From: JAVJSD01 sp040219575 | GTDB lineage: Bacteria > Planctomycetota > Planctomycetia > Pirellulales > Pirellulaceae | Direction: 5' to 3' | Length of the DNA: 64,000 bases | Assembly (NCBI GenBank): GCA_040219575.1 | Contig: JAVJSD010000044.1 | Coordinates: 1-64,000, forward strand | Shown: in pieces, positions 1 through 8,619 of the stretch | How positions within the stretch are numbered: the stretch's first letter is position 1 | Layout: every line of letters starts with the position of its first letter | Notes under the pieces: model-generated | Database searches by the model: none | What the model saw: the letters and a program-made list of their open reading frames with translations, nothing else | Told to the model about the DNA's origin: nothing | Made by a program: the position numbers and the translations under genes

Positions 1-1
1 G

Positions 2-157
2 CACTTGCAGGAATTGGTCGCTTGGGCCGACGAGTTGCCGACGCCGAATGACCTGGACGCCCATCCCGCCACTTCGTCCGCCTGGCGGAAGTTTCAGGAC
101 ACCTTGGCGTTGGCCCACAAAATCCTGGCCGACCGCGAGCCTGCGGCTTGCCGTTAA
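2..157 (+). CDS. C-terminal fragment of an unknown protein (5' truncated)
   Basis: An open frame runs from the window edge to a TAA and gives a 51-residue tail that begins HLQELVAWADELPTP and ends ILADREPAACR. It looks like ordinary coding sequence: mixed helical composition with several Trp and Leu. The upstream part lies outside the window, so no family can be assigned. It converges on the minus-strand DUF1501 gene, and only a degenerate repeat separates the two stop codons. Confidence 0.5.
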   Translation, partial: HLQELVAWADELPTPNDLDAHPATSSAWRKFQDTLALAHKILADREPAACR

Positions 158-206
158 ACGAGTCACGACTTCTGCTGCCCGAAATCTTGGAGACAAGGCG
201 GCACTA
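158..206. repeat. Degenerate end of a type-A palindromic element
   Basis: The stretch from the first gene's stop carries CACGACTTCTGCTGCCC and ends GGCGGCACTA. This is the same order of blocks as the right half of the full elements at 8656-8786 and 28426-28556 (CACGACTTCTGCTACCC ... CGCTGCACTA). The terminal CTA is the complement of the TAG stop of the neighbouring DUF1501 gene. Confidence 0.5.
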
Positions 207-1646
207 GGCCAGAATGTCCTGCACCACCTTGCCGGCCACGTCGGTCAAGCGGAAGTCGCGGCCTTGGAAGCGGTAGGTGAGCTTGAGGTGGTCGAGTCCC
301 AGCAGGTGCAGGACGGTGGCGTGCAGGTCGTGCACGTGCACGGGATTCTCGACGCCGTAGTAGCCCAATTCATCGGTCGCCCCGTAGCTGACGCCCGACT
401 TGAGTCCCCCGCCGGCCAGCCACACGGTGAAGCCTTCGATGTGATGGTCGCGGCCCAGAAAGTCGCGGGGCTCCCCCTGCGGCGTTCGACCGAACTCGCC
501 GCCCCAAATGACGAGCGTCTCGTCGAGCAGGCCCCGGCGGGCCAGGTCTTGAACCAGCGCCGCCGACGACTGATCGACTTCGCCGCAGATATTGTCGAGC
601 GACTCGCCCAGTTCGGTTCCCTTGTTGCCGTGGTGATCCCAATCGGTGTGGAACAGTTGCACGAACCGCACGCCGCGCTCCACGAGCCGCCGCGCCAGGA
701 GGCAGTTGTAGGCGTAGCTCGGCTTGCCCGGCTCGACCCCGTACAAGTCGAGCGTCTCCTGCGACTCGCCGGACAGGTCCATCAACTCCGGCGCGCTGCT
801 CTGCATCCGAAACGCCATCTCGTAGGAGTTGATTCGCGTGGCGATCTCGGGATCGCCCGTGGCTTCGAGCCGCAGACGATTGAAGCTGTTCACCGCGTCG
901 GTGAACTCCCGTTGCCCGTCGGCGTCGACGCCGGCCGGATTGTCAAGATTCAGAATCGGCGTGCCCTTGGTGCGAAACGGAACGCCTTGGTACGTCGTGG
1001 GGAGAAAGCCGCTGCCCCAATTCGGCGCACCGCCACGCGGGCCGCGCGGGCCCGACTGCAGCACCACGAATCCCGGCAAATCGCGCGACTCGCTGCCAAT
1101 GCCGTAGGTGACCCAGGCCCCCATGCTCGGTCGGCCGAACCGCTCCGAGCCGGTGTTCATGAAGAACTTGGCCGGCCCGTGATTGAAGACCTCCGTCTTC
1201 ATCGCCTTGAGAAACGTCACCTGATCGGCGATCTTCGCCAGGTGCGGCAGGCACTCGGAAATCACCTGGCCGTTTTGACCGTACTGGCCGAATTTCCGCG
1301 CCGTGCCGAGCAACTTGGCGTCGGCCTTGAGAAACGCGAATCGCTTGTTGGCGACGTACGACTCCGGAATGACCTGCCCGCTGAGCTGCTGCAACTTCGG
1401 CTTGGCTTCGAACAGTTCGAGCTGGCTGGGTCCGCCCGCCATGAACAGGTGGATGACGTTCTTGATCCGCGGCTTGTAGTGCGGCGGCCGGGGCGCGAGC
1501 GGGTTCGTGTCGGACTTGGCCGCGGCGCTCGCCTGCTCTTGCGCCATCAGCGAGCCCAGCGCCATCGAACCCACGGAAAGTCCCGCGCCCGCCAAAAACT
1601 GCCGCCGCGCCATCAGCCGTTTCAATTCATCCTGTCGATCAAACAT
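204..1646 (-). CDS. DUF1501 family protein, Tat-exported (sulfatase-like fold)
   Basis: This 480-residue protein belongs to the DUF1501 family, which is greatly expanded in planctomycetes and is distantly related to alkaline phosphatase/sulfatase folds. The substrate is unknown. Family members are often next to DUF1549/DUF1553 cytochrome genes, but none is seen here. The N-terminus has a twin-arginine signal (ARRQFLAGAG near residues 13-22), followed by the typical HLFMAGGPSQLELFE block, then WGGEFGRTP and GRDHH near the C-terminus, which are characteristic of the family. The ATG at 1646 was chosen because it is preceded by GGGGAAG and gives a standard Tat peptide; a longer frame to 1694 adds 16 unlikely residues. 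The TAG stop lies at the edge of a repeat remnant. Confidence 0.9.
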   Translation of the reverse strand: MFDRQDELKRLMARRQFLAGAGLSVGSMALGSLMAQEQASAAAKSDTNPLAPRPPHYKPRIKNVIHLFMAGGPSQLELFEAKPKLQQLSGQVIPESYVANKRFAFLKADAKLLGTARKFGQYGQNGQVISECLPHLAKIADQVTFLKAMKTEVFNHGPAKFFMNTGSERFGRPSMGAWVTYGIGSESRDLPGFVVLQSGPRGPRGGAPNWGSGFLPTTYQGVPFRTKGTPILNLDNPAGVDADGQREFTDAVNSFNRLRLEATGDPEIATRINSYEMAFRMQSSAPELMDLSGESQETLDLYGVEPGKPSYAYNCLLARRLVERGVRFVQLFHTDWDHHGNKGTELGESLDNICGEVDQSSAALVQDLARRGLLDETLVIWGGEFGRTPQGEPRDFLGRDHHIEGFTVWLAGGGLKSGVSYGATDELGYYGVENPVHVHDLHATVLHLLGLDHLKLTYRFQGRDFRLTDVAGKVVQDILA

Positions 1647-1761
1647 GGCTTCCCCGCGTTCAACACTGGTCATTGGGGATTGGTCATTGGTCATTGCTCA
1701 TTCGCACGGACGGCCGCAACTCGGCCCGGCGCCGCGCCCATCGACAGGCAGCATGCCCGCC
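1647..1761. repeat. GGTCATTGG direct repeats and GC-rich spacer
   Basis: The spacer between two minus-strand genes contains near-tandem copies of TTGGTCATTGG-like words around 1667-1700. It then has a GC-rich stretch ending in GGCAGCATGCCCGCCCTA, whose final CTA is the TAG stop of the next gene. No gene is seen. Confidence 0.4.
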
Positions 1762-2640
1762 CTACGCGTCGAGCTTCGCGATCGCCTCCTTGGCGGCGTC
1801 CAGGCACTGTTTCATGTCGTCGATCGGATTCTGCGGGTTCGCCTCGTACTCCAGCGACATCGCGCCGTCGGCAGGGAACTTCACCTCGCGCAGCGCCTTG
1901 AACAGCCCGACCAGATCGAGATGCCCGGTGCCGATGATCACGTTGTGCGATTGCTTCTCCTGCTTGGCCTCGTCCTTCACATGCACGCCGTACACGCGCG
2001 GACCGAGTTCGTAGACCGCCTTGACGGGGTCTTCCTTGCTGCGAATGAAGTGGCCCGTATCGACGCACGCGCCGACCAACTTGTGCCGGCCGTCGACCAC
2101 CTTCTTCACGCTTTCGATCGAGTCGTACAGCGCGCCCGGTCCATGGTTGTGGATCGCGATCCGCACCTGGAATTCCTCGCATAGCTTGTCGAGGCTGTCG
2201 AAGGTGGCGTCGTCGGGCTGCGGATTCGCGGTGATCGTCTTGATGCCGGCCCGCTTGGCGAAGGCGAAGATTTTGCGGTTGGCCTCGTGGTCTTTGTTGA
2301 AGCTGTTCACGCCGTGCGCCGAGAGGGAGATGTCGGCCTCGGCCAGCAACTTGTTCGTCTCGTCGATTTGCTCCTGCGTGGCGGCCGGATCGAGGTGCTT
2401 GCGATAGAATTCGGCATGGTGCAGCCCCATCCCCTGCAGGTGCCGCACGGCTTCCAGCAGGTTGTAATTGCGGAGCGAGTAGCTTTGGGCGCCCATCGGG
2501 AATCCGCCGAAGGGATCGTCCTTCTTCAGCAGATTGGCGGCCTGGAGAATCCGCGGGGCGTCGAAGTAGGTAGCGCCCAGGGCGGCGGCGGAAGACAACG
2601 CCAGGAATCGTCGGCGTGACAGGGAGAGGGTGCGTGCCAT
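1762..2640 (-). CDS. Sugar phosphate isomerase/epimerase-like TIM barrel, Tat-exported
   Basis: This 292-residue protein of the xylose-isomerase-like TIM barrel superfamily starts with a Tat signal (SRRRFLALSSAAALG, residues 8-22). Metal-site segments typical of the fold are visible: FYRKH, AIHNHGPG, CVDTGHF, VHVKDE and MSLEYEANP. The family includes inosose dehydratases, hydroxypyruvate isomerases and tagatose epimerases; the substrate cannot be told from sequence. Export suggests action on sugars outside the cytoplasm. Two similar proteins occur later (28553-29458, also Tat-exported, and 53011-53832, cytoplasmic). Confidence 0.85.
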   Translation of the reverse strand: MARTLSLSRRRFLALSSAAALGATYFDAPRILQAANLLKKDDPFGGFPMGAQSYSLRNYNLLEAVRHLQGMGLHHAEFYRKHLDPAATQEQIDETNKLLAEADISLSAHGVNSFNKDHEANRKIFAFAKRAGIKTITANPQPDDATFDSLDKLCEEFQVRIAIHNHGPGALYDSIESVKKVVDGRHKLVGACVDTGHFIRSKEDPVKAVYELGPRVYGVHVKDEAKQEKQSHNVIIGTGHLDLVGLFKALREVKFPADGAMSLEYEANPQNPIDDMKQCLDAAKEAIAKLDA

Positions 2641-2987
2641 CAGGCGAATCCTCGCGTAACGGTGATCGTTGTTGGAAAGCTTCAGTCAGCCGTCCATTAT
2701 GGCCCGCCGGCCATGTCGCCACAACAAGCGAGCGATTCGACGCTTCGCTCGATCACAACGCTACTTGCGCGCCTCCGCTGCACCACGTAGAATGTCGCCC
2801 TGTCCCCAACTAGACTAGGCCCGGTTCGAATTCCCGTAGCGGATGTCGCCAGACTTCCGAGATTGAGCGCTCCAACGGAACTCTGGCGAGTTCCGCGACG
2901 GAAGCATAGAGCGGTCAAAGCGTTTTCAGGCATGGCCTGGTCAACGTGCCTGCACAAGAAACGGTTGAGAAGAGGACGCGCATAGCG
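2641..2987. repeat. Intergenic stretch with a type-B element (about 2815-2940)
   Basis: No gene is seen here. Positions 2815-2940 look like a decayed palindromic element. The left end reads CTAGGCCCGG and the right end TTTTCAGGCATGGCCTGG, whose complement also starts CCAGGCC. Inside are GTAGCGGATGTCGCCAG and GGAACTCTGGCGAGTTCCG hairpin arms. The related, better preserved copy is at 4729-4864. Confidence 0.5.
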
Positions 2988-3635
2988 ATGCCGATCGAAG
3001 TGACTTGCCCCGAATGCAACAAGCGTTTGCGGGTGCCCGACAAGACGGCCGGCAAGAAGATCAAGTGTCCCAAATGCGCCGGCGTGATCGCGGTGCCCGA
3101 TCCGCTGGCGGTCGATCCCCTGGCTCAGGATGCGTCCTCGTCGGATCTCGAGGCGGGCATGGGGGCCGACTCCTGGTTTCTCAAGACCGACGACGGCGAC
3201 GATTACGGGCCGGTCTCGCGATCCGAACTGGACGAATGGGCCAGCGAGGGTCGTCTGAACGCCGACTGCCAGGTGCTGCAGGAAGGCTCGGAACAATGGC
3301 AGTGGGCGACCGATCTCTATCCCGACCTGGATCCGGATGCCGCGGCGGCCGCGGCCGCGGAAGGCTTTACGGCGGGAGGCGGAGCGTCGGCGCCGGCCGA
3401 CGACGCAGAACTGAGCGACAAGCGAAAACTGATCGCGGCGCTGTTGGCGCTGATCTGCCTCGGCGGCTTCGGCGCGCATCGCTTCTACCTGGGCTACACC
3501 ATGATCGGCATCATTCAGATCGCCGTCACCCTCTTCACCTGCGGCCTGGGCGCGTGGTGGGGCATTGTGGAAGGCGTGTTGATTCTGATCGGCAAGATCG
3601 ACCGCGACGCACAGGGCCGCAAGCTGCGCGACTGA
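2988..3635 (+). CDS. Zinc-ribbon / GYF_2 / TM2 domain membrane protein
   Basis: This 215-residue protein has three parts. The first is an N-terminal MJ0042-like zinc ribbon with CPEC (7-10) and CPKC (27-30). The second is a GYF_2 domain (about 63-110, WFLKTDDGDDYGPVS, with Q103 WQWATD). After an Ala/Gly linker comes a TM2 domain (about 144-204) with two hydrophobic helices around the GGFGAHRFYLGY motif. TM2 proteins are small bacterial membrane proteins of unclear function; GYF_2 domains are thought to bind peptides. The ATG at 2988 follows a GA-rich ribosome site; a GTG 42 bases upstream is in frame but less likely. Confidence 0.88.
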   Translation: MPIEVTCPECNKRLRVPDKTAGKKIKCPKCAGVIAVPDPLAVDPLAQDASSSDLEAGMGADSWFLKTDDGDDYGPVSRSELDEWASEGRLNADCQVLQEGSEQWQWATDLYPDLDPDAAAAAAAEGFTAGGGASAPADDAELSDKRKLIAALLALICLGGFGAHRFYLGYTMIGIIQIAVTLFTCGLGAWWGIVEGVLILIGKIDRDAQGRKLRD

Positions 3636-3639
3636 AGTC

Positions 3640-3796
3640 TTCGGCTCCGTCTGGAAACGCGGACGTGGCAATTCGATTGATAGCCGAACTCGTGAGAGCC
3701 CCTCGTTTTCAATGCCGTCGGAAGTCTCACGACTTCCGCCACGTAGTTTCTGGACACCGCCTCGTACAACGGAGGTTCTCGTCCGTCGTACGGAGT
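3640..3796. repeat. Clustered palindromic repeats between TM2 and SpoU genes
   Basis: The spacer contains GGAAGTCTCACGACTTCC (about 3720-3738), a core shared with other spacers. At 3764-3791 it has a copy of the TACGACGGAC / GTCCGTCGTA palindrome family also found at 10787, 15235 and 30658. The last palindrome ends only about 15 bases before the SpoU gene start. Confidence 0.6.
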
Positions 3797-3806
3797 TGAA
3801 ACAACC

Positions 3807-4625
3807 ATGTCGCAGCCGATCACAAGCCCGCAGAATCAACGCGTGAAAGACGCCGCGAAACTGCGCGACGCCCGGGCCCGGAAAAAGCAGGGACGCACCA
3901 TCATCGACGGTGCGCGAGAGATCCGTTGCGCGCTGGCCGCGGACGTGCGGGTCGTCGAGTTGTTCGTCTGCTCTGCTCTGTGCACCTCGGACGCGGCACG
4001 GCAAGCGGTTGAACAAGCAAACAACGCGGCCGCCGAAATTCTGGAGGTGACCGAAGCCGTCTTCGCCAAATTGGCCTTCGGCGATCGGGCCGAAGGCGTC
4101 GTGGCGGTCGCGGCGACGCCCGAAACGGCGTTGTCGAAACTCGCGTTCGGCGACGACGGCCTTCCCGACGACGCCGTCATCGCCGTCGTCGAAGGCGTCG
4201 AGAAACCCGGCAACCTGGGCGCCATCCTGCGAACGGCCGACGCCGCGGGCGTGTCCGCCCTGGTGTCGGTGGGCGGCGGCACCGACCTGTACAACCCCGC
4301 CACGATTCGCGCCAGCCTGGGCTGCGTGTTCACGTTGCCGGTGATCGCCTCCTCGAGTGACGAGTCGATCGCTTGGCTGCGCGAAAATGGCGTCCGAATG
4401 CTCGTGGCCCGCGTCGACGGCTCGATGGACTACACACAGGCCGACTACGGCGGCCGCCTCGCGATCGCGCTGGGCAGCGAGGCGCAGGGGCTGAGCGACG
4501 CCTGGCGGACCGACGACGCAATCGCCGTAAGGATTCCCATGCTCGGCGCGGCCGACAGCCTGAACGTCTCCGCTACCGCCGCGGTGCTATTCTACGAGGC
4601 GCTACGGGCGAGACACGTCGGGTAA
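3807..4625 (+). CDS. TrmH/SpoU family RNA 2'-O-methyltransferase
   Basis: This 272-residue SPOUT-class enzyme transfers a methyl group from S-adenosylmethionine to a ribose 2'-OH of tRNA or 23S rRNA. The three SpoU motifs are clear: EKPGNLGAILRTADAAG (motif 1, catalytic Asn and Arg), the middle NPATIRASLGCVFTLPV, and the knot segment ALGSEAQGLSD followed by IPMLGAADSLNVSATAAVL. The N-terminus (SPQNQRVKDAAKLRDARARKKQG) matches the substrate-binding domain of RlmB/TsnR-like enzymes. Which nucleotide it modifies cannot be told. It converges on bioD, and two repeats lie between the genes. Confidence 0.92.
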   Translation: MSQPITSPQNQRVKDAAKLRDARARKKQGRTIIDGAREIRCALAADVRVVELFVCSALCTSDAARQAVEQANNAAAEILEVTEAVFAKLAFGDRAEGVVAVAATPETALSKLAFGDDGLPDDAVIAVVEGVEKPGNLGAILRTADAAGVSALVSVGGGTDLYNPATIRASLGCVFTLPVIASSSDESIAWLRENGVRMLVARVDGSMDYTQADYGGRLAIALGSEAQGLSDAWRTDDAIAVRIPMLGAADSLNVSATAAVLFYEALRARHVG

Positions 4626-4642
4626 AGGGCCTTCTTTCCTTC

Positions 4643-4724
4643 CACTTCAACAATCATCACTCATCAATCATCAATCGGGAGTCGACTCCTGAATTGCAAT
4701 TGATGAGTGATGATTGTTGAAGTG
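4643..4724. repeat. Perfect 25-nt inverted repeat (AATCATCA family)
   Basis: Positions 4643-4667 (beginning CACTTCAACAATCATC) and 4700-4724 (ending ATTGTTGAAGTG) are perfect reverse complements over 25 bases around a 32-base loop. A looser relative occurs at 23366-23470. It lies between convergent genes, so it could act as a bidirectional transcription end, but no T-tract follows. Confidence 0.85.
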
Positions 4725-4728
4725 TGTG

Positions 4729-4864
4729 CTAGGCTCTGTCCTGAAACGCCGTGACGGTGCGATTCTCCGTAGCGGAACTCGCCAGAGTTCGCCAGAGTTC
4801 CGAGGTATTCGGGCGAATTCGGAAGTCTGGCGACTTCCGCTACGAGTTTTCAGACAAAGCCTAG
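4729..4864. repeat. Type-B MITE-like palindromic element, 136 bp
   Basis: The ends are inverted repeats: CTAGGCTCTGTCCTGAAA on the left (4729-4746), and TTTTCAGACAAAGCCTAG on the right (4847-4864). The interior carries hairpin arms GTAGCGGAACTCGCCAGAG and CGGAAGTCTGGCGACTTCCG. There is no coding capacity. The right-end CTAG contains the complement of the bioD TAG stop codon. Confidence 0.75.
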
Positions 4865-5559
4865 TCGAGTCCGGCGAGGGTCTTCCAGTCGATTGGCGGA
4901 TTGAATCTCTCCGCCTGCCAGCCGACGTGGGCCAACACCGGCGGAATGCAACGAGCCTCGAGTTCCTGCCGATTGCTGGCCGTGCTGGCGTCGTCGGCCG
5001 CCTGCCGCACGTCGTTCAGCACGACGCCCGCCACGTTCAGCCCGTCGCGGAACGTGGCGGCGGTGATCAGCGTCTGCAGCGTGGCGTTGATCGTTCCCAG
5101 TTCGTTGGCCGCCACGACGATCACCGGGTAGCCCAGGTCGTGGGCGACGTCGGCCGAGTAAACGTCCTCCGCCAGCGGCGACATCAAACCGCCGGCCCCT
5201 TCCACGATCAACAGGTCGCAACGGTCCTTCCACCAGGCGGCGCCGTCGAGCAACTGCTGGGCGTCGACCTCTTTCCCCTCGGCGCGGGCGGCCAGATGCG
5301 GGGCGAGCGCAGGGCCGAAACATTGCGGGCAGACCGCCTCCAGCGATTCGGGTTCGCCCGCGGCGGTCCACAGGGCGACGGCGTCGTCGCAGATGAGTTT
5401 TCCGTCCTGGAGGCGGCAACCGCTGGCGACCGGCTTGTAAACCCCCACGCGACATCCCGCGGCGGTCAACGTCTTGGCGATCAACGCGGCCACGTGCGTC
5501 TTGCCGACTTCCGTACCGGTGCCGGTGACGAACAGGCCGTGCGTCGGTTTCGTATTCAT
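4861..5559 (-). CDS. bioD: Dethiobiotin synthetase
   Basis: This 232-residue BioD closes the ureido ring of dethiobiotin from 7,8-diaminopelargonate, CO2 and ATP, the penultimate step of biotin synthesis. Visible motifs are the P-loop GTGTEVGKTHVAA (about 11-23), VYKPVASG with the substrate Lys, and IVEGAGGLMSPL. Length is normal for the family. The start MNTKPTHGLF at 5559 places the P-loop at the usual distance; a longer frame runs antisense through aguB and is spurious. No other bio gene is in the window. The TAG stop is inside the terminal repeat of the 4729-4864 element. Confidence 0.95.
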   Translation of the reverse strand: MNTKPTHGLFVTGTGTEVGKTHVAALIAKTLTAAGCRVGVYKPVASGCRLQDGKLICDDAVALWTAAGEPESLEAVCPQCFGPALAPHLAARAEGKEVDAQQLLDGAAWWKDRCDLLIVEGAGGLMSPLAEDVYSADVAHDLGYPVIVVAANELGTINATLQTLITAATFRDGLNVAGVVLNDVRQAADDASTASNRQELEARCIPPVLAHVGWQAERFNPPIDWKTLAGLD

Positions 5560-5616
5560 CTGCGTTAGGGTACCATCAGCCGGATGCCCGTCAACGCAAG
5601 GTCTAGCGAGTCCGCA

Positions 5617-6507
5617 ATGCCTCCCGCCGTCGTCCAGCAACCGTCCGTGAAAATCGCGCTCGTGCAGATGGACTGCGCGATCGAGAAGGCGGCGAACGTC
5701 GACAAGGCCCTCGGCCGCATCGCCGAGGCCGCGCGGCAAGGGGCGCAGATCGTCTGTCTCCAAGAGCTGTTCCACAACCACTATCCCTGCCAGGCGGAAG
5801 ACCATGCGCGCTTCGCCGAGGCGGAGCCAATTCCCGGGCCCACCAGCGACGCGCTCGCCAAGGCCGCCCGAGAGCACGGCGTGGTGGTGGTGGGCTCGTT
5901 GTTCGAACGACGCGCTCCTGGGCTGTACCACAACACGGCGGTCGTGTTCGACGCCGACGGCGGCCAGGCCGGTCTGTACCGCAAGATGCACATCCCCGAC
6001 GACCCGCTGTATTACGAGAAGTTCTATTTCACGCCGGGCGATCTCGGTTTTCGCGCCTGCAACACGCGCTTCGGCCGCATCGGCGTATGCGTCTGTTGGG
6101 ACCAGTGGTTTCCGGAAGCCGCGCGGTTGACGGCCTTGCACGGGGCGCGGATTCTCTTTTATCCCACCGCCATCGGCTGGCTTCCCGACGAGAAGGAAAC
6201 CTACGGGCCCAGCCAGCATAGCGCGTGGGAGACGATGATGCGCAGCCACGCCATCGCCAACGGCGTGTTCGTCGCCGCCCCGAATCGCGTCGGCGTCGAG
6301 GGGCCGCTGCAGTTCTGGGGCGCCTCGTTCGTGTCGGATCCTTATGGAAACGTTCTCTCGCGGGCGTCGCACGAGGAAGAAGAAACGTTGCTCGTCGATT
6401 GCGACACGTCGCTGATCGACGTCGCCCGCACCCACTGGCCGTTTCTGCGCGACCGCCGCATCGACGCCTACGCCGACTTGCAGCGGCGCTGGATCGGGGA
6501 AGAGTAG
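5617..6507 (+). CDS. aguB: N-carbamoylputrescine amidase
   Basis: This 296-residue nitrilase-superfamily enzyme hydrolyses N-carbamoylputrescine to putrescine, CO2 and ammonia. The Glu-Lys-Cys triad is visible in CLQELFHNHYPCQ, LYRKMHIPDDP and GVCVCWDQWFPEAAR. The NHYPCQ and DQWFPE surroundings are typical of AguB rather than other nitrilases. The gene is directly followed, 8 bases on, by the agmatine deiminase gene, which strongly supports the call. The start at 5617 (MPPAVVQQ) is chosen over an in-frame ATG at 5584. Confidence 0.94.
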   Translation: MPPAVVQQPSVKIALVQMDCAIEKAANVDKALGRIAEAARQGAQIVCLQELFHNHYPCQAEDHARFAEAEPIPGPTSDALAKAAREHGVVVVGSLFERRAPGLYHNTAVVFDADGGQAGLYRKMHIPDDPLYYEKFYFTPGDLGFRACNTRFGRIGVCVCWDQWFPEAARLTALHGARILFYPTAIGWLPDEKETYGPSQHSAWETMMRSHAIANGVFVAAPNRVGVEGPLQFWGASFVSDPYGNVLSRASHEEEETLLVDCDTSLIDVARTHWPFLRDRRIDAYADLQRRWIGEE

Positions 6508-6515
6508 CGGGGCCG

Positions 6516-7580
6516 ATGAACGACGCAGCCACTCCCCGCCAGCTTGGCTACCGTTGGCCCGCCGAATGGGAGCCGCATGCCGCCACGTGGTTGTCGTGGC
6601 CGCACAACCGCGAATCGTGGCCCGAGAAATTCGAGCCGGTGCCGGAGCAGTTCGCCGAACTGGTGCGGACGCTGGCTCGCTACGAGGTGGTCAATGTTCT
6701 GGCGGGCGGCGAGGAGGCGATGCGGGAGGCGCACAGGCTGGTCGGTGATCTCACCCGCGTCGTGTTGTGGGACGTTCCCACCAACGACGCCTGGTGCCGC
6801 GACCACGGTCCCACGTTCTTGCTGGCCGCGAATTCCGATCAGCCGGCCGTGATGGTCGACTGGGAGTACAACGCCTGGGGCGGCAAGTACCCGCCCTTCA
6901 ACAGCGACAATCTCGTGCCGCGGCGCATCAACGATCGCCTCGCGCGGCGACGGTTTGCTCCCGGCGTCGTGCTCGAAGGGGGCTCGATCGAGGGCAACGG
7001 CCGGGGATTGATTCTGACGACCGAAAGCTGCCTGCTCGATCCGCGCCGCAATCTCGACGCCACGCGCGAGCGGATGGAAAACGTCCTCCGCGAGTTCTGC
7101 TGCGCCCAGAAGGTGCTGTGGCTGACGGGCGGGGCGATCGCCGGCGACGACACCGACGGGCACGTCGACCAGATCGCGCGGTTCGTCGCACACGACACGG
7201 TGGTCGCGGCCGTCGAGTCGGATCCGGCCGACGAAAACTTCACACCGCTGCTGCAGAACCTCCGCGAGTTGGAGCGGATGACCGACGAAAAAGACCGACC
7301 CTTGAAGATTGTTCCACTACCGATGCCGCGGCCGATCGTCTTCAACCAGCAGCGACTGCCGGGCAGCTACGCCAATTTCTACATCGCCAACGGCGTGGTC
7401 GTCGTCCCGCAGTTCGACGATCCCGCGGATGAGGTCGCCCTGCAGACCCTGACGCCATTGTTTCCCGGCCGGCAAGTGGTCGGCCTGCCCGCCAGGGATC
7501 TGGTGCTTGGCTTGGGGGCGTTTCACTGCCTGACGCAGCAGGAGCCGGCGCCCGCCAGGTCCGCCGACATCGCCGAATGA
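6516..7580 (+). CDS. aguA: Agmatine deiminase
   Basis: This 354-residue peptidylarginine-deiminase-fold enzyme converts agmatine to N-carbamoylputrescine and ammonia, supplying AguB. Diagnostic segments are the start GYRWPAEWEPHAATWLSWPH, then DAWCRDHGPTF, LEGGSIEGNGRG, GDDTDGHVDQIARF and the catalytic-Cys segment GAFHCLTQQEP (Cys about 338). The ATG at 6516 lies just after the aguB stop and gives the normal N-terminus. The pair makes putrescine from arginine-derived agmatine; no arginine decarboxylase gene is in this window. Confidence 0.95.
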   Translation: MNDAATPRQLGYRWPAEWEPHAATWLSWPHNRESWPEKFEPVPEQFAELVRTLARYEVVNVLAGGEEAMREAHRLVGDLTRVVLWDVPTNDAWCRDHGPTFLLAANSDQPAVMVDWEYNAWGGKYPPFNSDNLVPRRINDRLARRRFAPGVVLEGGSIEGNGRGLILTTESCLLDPRRNLDATRERMENVLREFCCAQKVLWLTGGAIAGDDTDGHVDQIARFVAHDTVVAAVESDPADENFTPLLQNLRELERMTDEKDRPLKIVPLPMPRPIVFNQQRLPGSYANFYIANGVVVVPQFDDPADEVALQTLTPLFPGRQVVGLPARDLVLGLGAFHCLTQQEPAPARSADIAE

Positions 7581-7596
7581 CGCAGGAGCAACTCCC

Positions 7597-8583
7597 ATGT
7601 CGTACATCCCAAACCAGCCGTGGACTTTCCTGCACGCCTGCGACAGCCATCTGGGAACGCCGAGGTCGTACCGGTTTCGGCCCGCGATCAATCGTCGCTG
7701 GTCGGCGATCAAGAGGCAGATGGCCGCAGCCGACGCCGAGTTCCTGTTGCACGGCGGCGACCTGACGCGCGACGGCGAGACGCATGAGTACGAATACGAA
7801 CTGGCCCGCGACGACCTCGATACGTTGCCGTTTCCCAGCTACGTCATCCCCGGCAACATGGATGTCGGGAACAAGCACGCCCGGCGCAGCGGCTCCAAGC
7901 CGAAATGGGAGTCGCGCGGCCTGGGCTGGAACGACGTCGAGTTGAACATGACCGCGCGGCGGCTCGATCTGTTTGCAACCTACTTCGGCCCCATTCAGTG
8001 GTCCTTTCTCTATCGCGGCGTCCGCTTCACGGGCTTCTACGCGGCGGTCGCCGGAACGGGCCTGCCGCAGGAGCGCCGGTTCTGGCGATTGCTCGAGCGA
8101 CTCGGCGAACTGCCGCCTGCCAGGCATCACGTCGCCATGATGCACTACTGGCCGTTCATGGAAAGTCCGGATGAACCCGCCTGGGATTTGACCAAGGCCG
8201 ACGAGTACGACAACTGGTATTTTTCGATCGATCCACCGCACCGGCAGCGGATGTGGCAGTTGTTGCAAAAGGCCAAGGTCGAGATCCTCTTCTGCGGACA
8301 CGTGCACACCGGCCGCCCCGTGCAACTGGTCGATGGCGTTCGCGTTTACCGTTGTCCCTCGGGCGGCAACACCGCGCAACTCGCCGAGCGCTGGCCCGAC
8401 GCGGAGACGCGGTTCGGCTTTCATCGCTGCCAGGTGAGCGACGCGGGGATCGACGTCGAATTCGTCGTCGGCGACGATCAGTGTGAAGAGTTCGACACGT
8501 ACGGGCCGCTCGGTCATCCCACCGTGTCGGAGCGCGACTACGGCGCCGCGCGCGAGCAACCGCCGCTTCGGCCGGATACTTGA
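7597..8583 (+). CDS. Calcineurin-like metallophosphoesterase
   Basis: This 328-residue protein has dimetal phosphoesterase motifs in order: HACDSHLG (D-x-H), LLHGGDLTRDGE, VIPGNMDVG (GN-D form), MMHYWP (His), and FCGHVHTGRP (GHxH). It has no signal peptide or membrane span. The substrate could be a nucleotide, phosphodiester or protein and cannot be told. An AGGAG site precedes the ATG. It follows aguA by 16 bases, so it is probably co-transcribed, but a role in polyamine metabolism is only suggested by position. Confidence 0.85.
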   Translation: MSYIPNQPWTFLHACDSHLGTPRSYRFRPAINRRWSAIKRQMAAADAEFLLHGGDLTRDGETHEYEYELARDDLDTLPFPSYVIPGNMDVGNKHARRSGSKPKWESRGLGWNDVELNMTARRLDLFATYFGPIQWSFLYRGVRFTGFYAAVAGTGLPQERRFWRLLERLGELPPARHHVAMMHYWPFMESPDEPAWDLTKADEYDNWYFSIDPPHRQRMWQLLQKAKVEILFCGHVHTGRPVQLVDGVRVYRCPSGGNTAQLAERWPDAETRFGFHRCQVSDAGIDVEFVVGDDQCEEFDTYGPLGHPTVSERDYGAAREQPPLRPDT

Positions 8584-8619
8584 TCAAGCAAGCCCCTTCA
8601 AGAGGTCCCATGGTTGGGT

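Noticed and set aside
48..1901. A 617-residue plus-strand open frame opposite the DUF1501 gene
   Set aside because: It is an antisense shadow. The protein is low-complexity, rich in Arg, His and Val, with no domain, while the minus strand reads as a clear DUF1501 protein with a Tat signal.
4861..6435. A 524-residue minus-strand frame that would fuse extra sequence to bioD
   Set aside because: The upstream half is antisense to aguB. The real bioD starts at 5559 with a normal N-terminus.
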